A stretch of 64,000 nt of DNA from CAWDVH01 sp963805705 (GTDB lineage: Bacteria > Actinomycetota > Actinomycetes > Streptosporangiales > Streptosporangiaceae): contig CAWDVH010000004.1 in NCBI GenBank assembly GCA_963805705.1, positions 186,001 to 250,000 of the forward strand, written 5' to 3'. This document shows positions 57,904 to 64,000 of the stretch, piece by piece (positions within the stretch are counted from its first letter, which is position 1; each line of letters begins with the position of its first letter). The notes beneath the pieces were generated by a model, which saw nothing but the letters and a program-made list of their open reading frames with translations, did not search any database and was not told the origin of the DNA. The position numbers were made by a program, and so were the translations under genes.

Positions 57904-59136
57904 TCAGGTCCCGGCGGCTGTCAGCGCGGCGCGCAGTCGCTGCTCCAGGCCGGGCGGGCTCACCCGCCCGAGCTGCACGCTGTCGCAGCCAACCCAGGCC
58001 GCCGCGTCGGCCAGGGCCCTGGCCATGGGCTCAGCCGCCCGCGGCGTATCCAGGGAGAGCTGGCGCGCGATCAGGGTCCGCCCGCTGCGCGCCGGATCCA
58101 CCCGCCCCATGAGCCGGCCGCCGGCGAGCAGCGGCATCGTGAAGTACCCGTGCACGCGTTTGGCCTGCGGTACGTACGCCTCAAGGCTGTGCTCGAAGCC
58201 GAACATCCGCAGGGTGCGCTTCCTGTCCCAGATGAGCGAGTCGAAGGGGGACAGCAGCGTGGTCCGGTGCCGTCCCCGGCTGCCGCCGAGCGCGGCCGGA
58301 TCCGCCCAGGCGGGCGCCGCAGCGCCGGCGCCGCGCGCCGCGGCGATCTGCACCGGCACGAGTCCGGCGGCCAGCGCGGCGTCATCGGCCGACATCGCCG
58401 CGCCGACCCGGCTCAGCTCCGCGCCGTTGTACCGCACCCGCTGATAATCGGCCAGGTCAGCGCGGGTCACCACGCCGAGCGCGCGGGCCGTGCGCGCGGC
58501 CAGGTGGATCACGCATTCGGCGTCAGAGGGGTCGGCGCTGAGCAACTCGGGCGACAGCACCCGCTCGGGCAGGTCGTACACCCGCCGCCATCCCGTCCGG
58601 CGGGCGCAGATGACATCCCCGGTGTCGAGCAGCCACTCAACAGCGATCTTGGTATCCGACCAGTCCCACCATTCGCCGCCCTTCTTGGCCCCGCCCAGCG
58701 CCGTGGCGGTCAGCGGGCCCTCAGCTCGCAGCCTGGCCAGCACCCGCGAGCAGACGTCCTCGTGACTCTGATGCCAGCGCAGCCCCCTGGCGCGGAACGC
58801 CCGCCGCCTGAACGCGTAGTACGGCCACTCCTCGACCGGCAGGACGCACGCCGCGTGCGACCAGTACTCGAACGCATCCGCGGCGCGGGGATGCCAGTAG
58901 GCACGCTCAATCCTGTCCCGGCTGATCGCGCCCAGGCGGGCGTAGGCGACCAGCTCGTGGGAGCGCGCCAGCACGCTGATCGTGTCCAGCTGGACTGCTC
59001 CCAGCCGGCGGAGCATGCCGCCGACACCGCCGCGCCGCCCTTCGGTGCCGATGAAGCCCTGCGCGCGCAGGGTCATCAGGCGCGCTTCATCCGGCGTGAG
59101 AGTGAGCTGCGGCGCCGGGAGGCTGGGTCTGGCCAC
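57904..59136 (-). CDS. Winged-helix DNA glycosylase-like protein (YcaQ / DUF1006 family)
   Basis: From GTG 59136 the product has 410 residues. LGAVQLDTISVLARSHELVAYARLG holds the Q-x-D catalytic pair of the YcaQ/AlkX family. DAFEYWSHAACVLPVEEWPYYAFR and LLSPFDSLIWDRKRTLRMFGF are also characteristic. E. coli YcaQ unhooks DNA interstrand crosslinks, and Streptomyces relatives protect against self-made alkylators. In this window no biosynthetic cluster is present, so a general repair role is more likely. The upstream extension to 59283 overlaps the neighbouring gene and is rejected. Confidence 0.88.
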   Translation of the reverse strand: MARPSLPAPQLTLTPDEARLMTLRAQGFIGTEGRRGGVGGMLRRLGAVQLDTISVLARSHELVAYARLGAISRDRIERAYWHPRAADAFEYWSHAACVLPVEEWPYYAFRRRAFRARGLRWHQSHEDVCSRVLARLRAEGPLTATALGGAKKGGEWWDWSDTKIAVEWLLDTGDVICARRTGWRRVYDLPERVLSPELLSADPSDAECVIHLAARTARALGVVTRADLADYQRVRYNGAELSRVGAAMSADDAALAAGLVPVQIAAARGAGAAAPAWADPAALGGSRGRHRTTLLSPFDSLIWDRKRTLRMFGFEHSLEAYVPQAKRVHGYFTMPLLAGGRLMGRVDPARSGRTLIARQLSLDTPRAAEPMARALADAAAWVGCDSVQLGRVSPPGLEQRLRAALTAAGT

Positions 59137-59176
59137 GAGGGCAGAGCGTATCCGCCGCCTCTGACATTTTCCCGGC

Positions 59177-59554
59177 TTAGTACCAGTCCTCGAAGATGTC
59201 CGTGGCGAGGGCCAGCAGCGCGCCGACGACAGCCAGTCCCGCGCCCACCCAGAACAGCCACCAGGTCGGGCCGTGATGGCCAAAGATCAGGGCCAGCGCG
59301 CCCGCCAGGAAGCCGGCCATGATGATCGAGACTGCGACCCAGGACACGCGCCGCCCGTGGAACGCGACATGGGCAGGCGGGACGCCACCGGGAGCCTGCT
59401 GGGTCAGCGCGCCCTGCCCGTGCTCGGGGGTGCCAAAGGTGTCCGGGCTGGACGCGGCGTAGCCAGCGGCCGGGCCGCCCGCCGCGGCGCCGCCGAAAAT
59501 GTCCGGCTCCTGCGCGGCGCCTCCCCTGGTGCCCGGTCCCACGTGGTTCGCCAT
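59177..59554 (-). CDS. Small membrane protein with HGxxV-W motif, conserved in actinobacteria
   Basis: The ATG at 59554 follows GAGGAG at eight bases. The 125-residue product has a disordered Gly/Ala/Pro-rich N-terminal half. VAFHGRRVSWVAVSIIMAGFLAGALALIF and WWLFWVGAGLAVVGALLALATDI then form two membrane helices. The short acidic end is EDWY. I recognise it only as a recurrent unnamed family near secA in Streptomyces-like genomes. It is 40 bp upstream of the YcaQ-type gene on the same strand. Confidence 0.75.
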   Translation of the reverse strand: MANHVGPGTRGGAAQEPDIFGGAAAGGPAAGYAASSPDTFGTPEHGQGALTQQAPGGVPPAHVAFHGRRVSWVAVSIIMAGFLAGALALIFGHHGPTWWLFWVGAGLAVVGALLALATDIFEDWY

Positions 59555-59807
59555 GCGCGCTACTCCTCGTCCTTGCGTGGCCGACGTACATATCATTGTG
59601 GTCAGGGCCTTCAGCAGGCCAGTACCCGCCCCCTATGGTGGGGCTCGATCAGGCCGACTCGGCATCGCCCCCGGTCTCGCCTACCATGACTGTGGACGGG
59701 TGATACCGGTCGGCCGCGAGGCCTGCGCCTGCTCCTGCCAGCGTCCTTGCGGTCGCACAGCAGGGCAGCCTAGCCAGTTAGACGATCCGCGAGGAGCGCG
59801 ACGAGAA

Positions 59808-62702
59808 GTGCCAGCAATTATCGATAGTGTCCTTCGCGCAGGCGAGGGCAAGCTCCTGCGCAAGCTCAAGCGGATCGCTGACCAGGTCAACTCCGTCGAG
59901 GAAGACTTCGCGGCACTCAGCGACGCCGAGCTGCGGGCGCTGACCGACGAGTTCAGGCAGCGGCACGAGGACGGCGAGTCACTCGATGACCTGGTGCCCG
60001 AGGCTTTCGCCGCCGTCCGCGAGGCGGCCAAGAGAACGCTCGGCCAGCGGCATTTCGATGTCCAGCTGATGGGCGGCGCGGCCTTGCACATGGGCAACAT
60101 CGCGGAGATGAAGACCGGCGAGGGCAAGACCCTGACCGGAGTGCTGCCCGCTTACCTCAATGCCCTGTCCGGCAAGGGGGTGCATGTCGTCACCACCAAC
60201 GACTACCTGGCCAAGCGGGACTCCGAGTGGATGGGCCGCATTCACCGGTTCCTTGGCCTCGAAGTGGGCGTGATCCTGGCCCAGATGGAGCCAGATGAGC
60301 GCCGCAGGCAGTATCTGGCCGACATCACCTACGGGACCAACAACGAGTTCGGCTTCGACTACCTCAGGGACAATATGGCCTGGGGGCTGGAGGAATGCGT
60401 TCAGCGGGGGCACAATTTCGCGATCGTCGACGAGGTGGACTCCATCCTCATCGATGAGGCCCGTACCCCCCTGATCATCAGCGGGCCCGCCGACCAGAAC
60501 AGCATCTGGTACCTCGAGTTCGCCAAGATCGCTCCCCGGCTGCGCCGCGGCGAGGACGGCGAGGGCGACTACGAGGTGGACGAGAAGAAGAAGACGGTCG
60601 GCATCCTCGAGAACGGCGTCGAGAAGGTCGAGGACTGGCTCGGCATCGAGAACCTGTATGAGTCCGTGAACACCCCGCTGGTCAGCTTCCTCAACAACGC
60701 GATCAAGGCCAAGGAGCTGTACAAGAAGGACAAGGACTACGTGATCGTCGACGGCGAGGTCCTGATCGTCGACGAGTTCACCGGGCGGATGCTGCAGGGC
60801 CGCAGATACAGCGAGGGCATGCACCAGGCCATCGAGGCCAAGGAGGGCGTGCAGATCAAGGACGAGAACCAGACGCTCGCCACGATCACGCTGCAGAACT
60901 ACTTCCGGCTCTACGACAAGCTGGCCGGCATGACCGGTACCGCCCAGACGGAAGCGAACGAGTTCCACCAGACCTACAAGCTCGGCGTCGTGCCGATCCC
61001 GACGAACAAGCCGATGATCAGGCTTGATCAGAGCGACATGGTCTACCAGACGGTCCAGGCCAAGTTCGACGCCCTGGTCGACGACATCTCCGAGCGGCAC
61101 GCGGCCGGCCAGCCGGTTCTGGTCGGCACGACCAGCGTGGAGAAGTCGGAGCTCGTGTCGAGGATGCTCAAGCGCAAGGGGATCGCGCACGAGGTACTGA
61201 ACGCCAAGTACCACGAGCGCGAGGCGGCGATCATCGCCCAGGCCGGGCGCAAGGGCGGGGTCACCGTGGCCACCAACATGGCGGGCCGCGGCACCGACAT
61301 CATGCTGGGCGGCAACCCGGAGTTCATGGCTGACCTCGAGCTGCACCAGCGCGGGCTCTCGCCGGTGGACACGCTGGAGGATTTCGAGGCGGCCTGGCCC
61401 GAGGCCGTGGAAAAGGCCCGGCGGGCCGTGGCGGAGGAGCACGAGGAAGTCGTCGCCGCCGGAGGCCTGTACGTGCTCGGCACGGAGCGGCACGAGTCAC
61501 GCCGGATCGACAATCAGCTGCGCGGCCGGTCCGGCCGGCAGGGTGACCCCGGCGCGTCCCGGTTCTACCTGTCGCTCGAGGACGACCTGATGCGGATGTT
61601 CAACGCCGAGAAGGTCGCGCATTTCATGGAGTGGCTCAAGACCCCGCCGGAGGTCCCGATCGAGTCGAAGGCCGTGAGCCGCTCGATCAGGTCCGCGCAG
61701 ACGCAGGTCGAGCAGCAGAACTTCGAGATCCGCAAGGATCTGCTCAAGTACGACGACGTGATGAACCGCCAGCGCCATGTCGTCTACGACGAGCGGCGCA
61801 CGGTGCTTGAGGGCGCCGACATGCAAGAGCAGATCCGCGGGATGATCGACGAGGTCATCGCCGGTTACGTGGCGGGCGCCACCGCCGAGGGGTTCCCGGA
61901 GGAATGGGACCTGGACAAGCTGTGGCGTGCGTTCCGCCAGCTCTATCCAGGCGGGCTGAGCATCGAGCAGCTGCTCGATGAGGCGGGCGGCGAGCGCGCC
62001 GGGCTGTCGGCCGACCTGATCACCGAGGTCGTGCAGCAGGACGCGCAGGCCGCCTACGACCGCCGGACCGAAGAGCTGACCCCCGAGGTGATGCGTGACG
62101 TGGAGCGGCGCGTCGTGCTGTCGGTCCTGGACCGCAAGTGGCGCGAGCACCTGTACGAGATGGACTACCTGCGCGAGGGCATCGGGCTGCGGGCCATGGC
62201 CCAGCGTGATCCGCTCATTGAGTACCAGCGGGAGGGCTTCGACCTGTTCGGCGCCATGATGGAGGGCATCAAGGAGGAGTCGGTCGGCAACCTGTTCAAC
62301 CTCCAGTTCCAGGTGCAGGAGGATCCGATCGTCGAGGAGGCAGCGCCCGCCGCCATCGCCGATGCCGCCGCGCCCGGCCTGGCCGTGCCTGGTGGCCCGG
62401 CCGGGTCCGGGACAAGAGCCGGGGCCAGGCCGCCGCGGGCGCCCGCGGCGCCGCGCGCCGAGCCGGGCGCCCCGCAGGCTCCCGCGGTCCCCGCGGCGCT
62501 GGCCGCTCGCGGGCTCGCGCAGCCTAAGCGCCCAGGTCGTCTGCAGTACAGCGCCCCCAGTGACGACGGGTCGGGCAACGTCGAGCAGACCGCCGCGTCG
62601 GGCAATGGCGTCGACTACTCCAGGGTCGGCCGGAATGCCCCGTGCCCGTGCGGCTCGGGCCGCAAGTTCAAGCAGTGCCACGGCGACCCGCGTAACCGCT
62701 AG
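59808..62702 (+). CDS. secA: Preprotein translocase ATPase SecA
   Basis: GTG 59808 follows GAGGAG (59791-59796); the frame upstream is not conserved. The 964-residue protein has Walker A MKTGEGKT near residue 103, DEVDSILIDEARTPLIISGP with the DEAD-like box, TGTAQTEANEF, and GRGTDIMLGG of the second nucleotide-binding fold. The C-terminal tail is Ala/Pro-rich and ends in the zinc-binding SEC-C motif CPCGSGRKFKQCHG. SecA drives proteins through SecYEG. It is the housekeeping SecA1 type by context (hpf upstream). Confidence 0.98.
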   Translation: MPAIIDSVLRAGEGKLLRKLKRIADQVNSVEEDFAALSDAELRALTDEFRQRHEDGESLDDLVPEAFAAVREAAKRTLGQRHFDVQLMGGAALHMGNIAEMKTGEGKTLTGVLPAYLNALSGKGVHVVTTNDYLAKRDSEWMGRIHRFLGLEVGVILAQMEPDERRRQYLADITYGTNNEFGFDYLRDNMAWGLEECVQRGHNFAIVDEVDSILIDEARTPLIISGPADQNSIWYLEFAKIAPRLRRGEDGEGDYEVDEKKKTVGILENGVEKVEDWLGIENLYESVNTPLVSFLNNAIKAKELYKKDKDYVIVDGEVLIVDEFTGRMLQGRRYSEGMHQAIEAKEGVQIKDENQTLATITLQNYFRLYDKLAGMTGTAQTEANEFHQTYKLGVVPIPTNKPMIRLDQSDMVYQTVQAKFDALVDDISERHAAGQPVLVGTTSVEKSELVSRMLKRKGIAHEVLNAKYHEREAAIIAQAGRKGGVTVATNMAGRGTDIMLGGNPEFMADLELHQRGLSPVDTLEDFEAAWPEAVEKARRAVAEEHEEVVAAGGLYVLGTERHESRRIDNQLRGRSGRQGDPGASRFYLSLEDDLMRMFNAEKVAHFMEWLKTPPEVPIESKAVSRSIRSAQTQVEQQNFEIRKDLLKYDDVMNRQRHVVYDERRTVLEGADMQEQIRGMIDEVIAGYVAGATAEGFPEEWDLDKLWRAFRQLYPGGLSIEQLLDEAGGERAGLSADLITEVVQQDAQAAYDRRTEELTPEVMRDVERRVVLSVLDRKWREHLYEMDYLREGIGLRAMAQRDPLIEYQREGFDLFGAMMEGIKEESVGNLFNLQFQVQEDPIVEEAAPAAIADAAAPGLAVPGGPAGSGTRAGARPPRAPAAPRAEPGAPQAPAVPAALAARGLAQPKRPGRLQYSAPSDDGSGNVEQTAASGNGVDYSRVGRNAPCPCGSGRKFKQCHGDPRNR

Positions 62703-62726
62703 AGCTCACGTCCGGCCGAACCGCGG

Positions 62727-62765
62727 CCCGCTCACGCGGGTCGGTCCCCGGCCCGCTCACGCGGG
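62727..62765. terminator. Tandem short hairpins between secA and the convergent DUF6459 gene
   Basis: Two copies of CCCGC-TCAC-GCGGG occur at 62727-62740 and 62752-62765, spaced by a near-identical linker, and a degenerate third follows. Such tandem GC hairpins between converging genes suggest a bidirectional terminator. No T-run is present. Confidence 0.5.
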
Positions 62766-62782
62766 TCGGTCCCCCGGCCCGC

Positions 62783-63502
62783 TCAGGCGGCCTCGACCGC
62801 GGTACAGAGCCACCGGGCGGGCGTGGCGTGTCGTCCGGGTCTGGCCTCCTGCGCGCCGTTTCGCTCCAGCCGCACAGCCAGGGCCCGGATTCTCGGGCCG
62901 AAGGTGACCACCGCCGTCATCTCCACCACATCGTCCGCCGGGCTGGACGTCACCACCCGGCGCACCTGCGGCCGCTGCCCGGCGGCCAGCTGCGGCCCGA
63001 GTTCCCTGATGTTCCTGCGCGCCTGCTCGGTTGTCCAGCGCGTGATCTGGCGCTGCGGCCGGGATCCGGCCAGAGTCTCGGCGAGCACCTGCGCGAACTG
63101 GCCCGGCCACCGGGCGGCAGCAGCCTGGTCCTCGTCCCGCGCGGCCGCCGCGGCCGGATCTGCCTCAGCGGGAGCCTGCCCGTCCTCCCCGGCCGCGACC
63201 GGGCCGCAATGCTGCCCCGCCCCCGCCCCGGCCTCTGGCCGGACGTGTCCAGGCCGGCTGGTCACCTGCAGCTCGTCGTCATAGGGCGGGGCGGTGTCGG
63301 GGACCGCCAGCCGGCGCACGGCGACCGCATCAGGCAGCGGCCGCCGGGCGCCGCGCGGGCTGGGCGGCGGGATCAGCGGCAGCACGGTCGCGTCCGGCTG
63401 GCTGGCTGGTGCCTGGCCTGCGGGCCGGGGCGTCTGGGCCGCGTCCGGCGTCCGTGCGTGCTGCGGTGCCGGGGTTGCGCTGCGGGGCGGTGTCTGCTGC
63501 AT
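62783..63502 (-). CDS. DUF6459 (Rv3242-region-type) protein of unknown function
   Basis: From ATG 63502 the product has 239 residues. The first 130 are Pro/Ala/Gln-rich and look disordered. The conserved end has FAQVLAETLAGSRPQRQITRWTTEQARRNI, then RVVTSSPADDVVEMTAVV and VRLERNG followed by ARWLCTAVEAA, the DUF6459 pattern. This family is frequent in actinobacteria, close to secA. It is divergent from the MoeZ-like gene and converges on secA. No function is known. Confidence 0.75.
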   Translation of the reverse strand: MQQTPPRSATPAPQHARTPDAAQTPRPAGQAPASQPDATVLPLIPPPSPRGARRPLPDAVAVRRLAVPDTAPPYDDELQVTSRPGHVRPEAGAGAGQHCGPVAAGEDGQAPAEADPAAAAARDEDQAAAARWPGQFAQVLAETLAGSRPQRQITRWTTEQARRNIRELGPQLAAGQRPQVRRVVTSSPADDVVEMTAVVTFGPRIRALAVRLERNGAQEARPGRHATPARWLCTAVEAA

Positions 63503-63637
63503 GACTGTGTTGTATCCGGAGCCGGTGACATTTTCCGTAGGTGCGGGCCGCGGCGGCCGCCTTCCGTTTGGAATGGATGGCTCGTCGCACTGGTTGGCGA
63601 GTAGTGGTATGCACGACAACTACCCAGGAGACCCACA

Positions 63638-64000
63638 GTGTCACTGCCACCGCTGGTCGCGCCGGATTCAGAGCTCAGCGTCGACGAGGTCAAGCGCTAC
63701 TCACGGCACCTGATCATCCCCGAGATCGGGATGACCGGGCAGAAGCGGCTGAAGAACGCCAGGGTGCTGTGCGTCGGCGCGGGCGGGCTCGGCTCGCCCG
63801 CCCTGCTCTACCTGGCCGCCGCAGGCGTCGGCACGCTCGGCATCATCGATTTCGACGTGGTCGAGGAGTCGAATCTGCAGCGCCAGATCATCCACGGCCA
63901 GTCGGACATCGGCCGGCCGAAGGCGCAGTCCGCCGCCGACAGCATCAGGGAAGTCAATCCCTACGTGAACGTGGTCCTGCACGAGGTGTACCTGGACTCC
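63638..64000 (+). CDS. moeZ: MoeZ/MoeB-like adenylyltransferase-sulfurtransferase (5' part, cut by window end)
   Basis: GTG 63638 follows AGGAG at seven bases. The 121 visible residues read SLPPLVAPDSELSVDEV, then YSRHLIIPEIGMTGQKRL, the ATP-binding VGAGGLGSPALLYLAAAGVG, and FDVVEESNLQRQIIHG with the conserved arginine. This is the E1-like domain of MoeB/MoeZ. It adenylates small ubiquitin-like sulfur carriers such as MoaD or CysO. In actinobacteria a C-terminal rhodanese domain usually follows, which would lie outside the window. It may activate the partner of MoaE. Confidence 0.88.
   Translation, partial: MSLPPLVAPDSELSVDEVKRYSRHLIIPEIGMTGQKRLKNARVLCVGAGGLGSPALLYLAAAGVGTLGIIDFDVVEESNLQRQIIHGQSDIGRPKAQSAADSIREVNPYVNVVLHEVYLDS

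Noticed and set aside
59499..59807. N-terminal extension of SecA
   Set aside because: SecA proteins start close to the sequence at 59808; the upstream part overlaps the start of the divergent small membrane protein gene.
59979..61493. Long open frame antisense to secA
   Set aside because: It mirrors the codon structure of secA on the other strand, and its His/Leu/Asp-rich product has no recognisable domain. It is a shadow frame.
63638..64000. Ubiquitin-like pathway E1 enzyme
   Set aside because: The E1-like motifs fit MoeZ/MoeB, which is standard in actinobacteria. No ubiquitin-like or E2-like gene is visible.

Overview
The window is very GC-rich, uses many GTG starts and contains actinobacterial signature genes: two WhiB proteins, MtrA-MtrB-LpqB, coenzyme F420 genes, DUF397, DUF3499 and DUF5719. 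I read it as the chromosome of a soil-type actinomycete, perhaps near Streptosporangiales. That placement is an inference from gene content, not from a phylogeny. No tRNA, rRNA, insertion sequence, prophage or CRISPR array was seen. Synteny statements rest on my memory of actinobacterial genomes, chiefly Mycobacterium tuberculosis (Mtb); no search was run.

Region 1 (about 1-12.5 kb) resembles the Mtb Rv3193c-Rv3198c block. It holds the end of a UvrD2-type helicase, a TesB thioesterase, whiB7 with a structured leader, an ABC1 kinase, a ThiF-like protein, a DUF2342 zincin, an epimerase, moaE, a PDZ/Lon-like protease and a UPF0182 membrane protein.

Region 2 (12.6-24.3 kb) holds a GT4 glycosyltransferase, a nucleotide-sugar pyrophosphorylase broken by a frameshift, an AlkA-type glycosylase, fbiC, a lone DUF397 protein, a DprE1-like oxidase, a methyltransferase and the fbiA-fbiB operon divergent from whiB2. 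FbiA, FbiB and FbiC cover most of F420 synthesis.

Region 3 (24.4-35.3 kb) has a 1,279-residue GT2 membrane glycosyltransferase with DUF5719, a minimal-zincin family protein, DUF3499, a phosphomannomutase, a Trm112-like protein, a cation diffusion facilitator and otsA.

Region 4 (35.4-43.3 kb) is the most unusual. A MerR-type regulator diverges from ahcY, which lacks its expected stop codon. Directly behind it lies a second, short-type S-adenosylhomocysteine hydrolase-like gene whose catalytic lysine position is arginine. Two bacterial PH-domain proteins, an RDD protein and a SpoIIM-family protein follow. Three of these four carry an apparent one-base frameshift, so the stretch is either poorly sequenced or decaying.

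Region 5 (43.3-49 kb) is a minus-strand operon of DUF58, MoxR ATPase, DUF4350, DUF4129 and a proline-rich membrane protein, matching Mtb Rv3689-Rv3693. Region 6 (49-64 kb) has mtnA, mtrA, mtrB, lpqB, hpf (no comF between lpqB and hpf), an orphan NarL-type regulator, a stand-alone ClpX-zinc-finger protein with a palindromic upstream site, a YcaQ-type glycosylase, a small membrane protein, secA, a DUF6459 protein and the start of a MoeZ-like gene cut by the window end.
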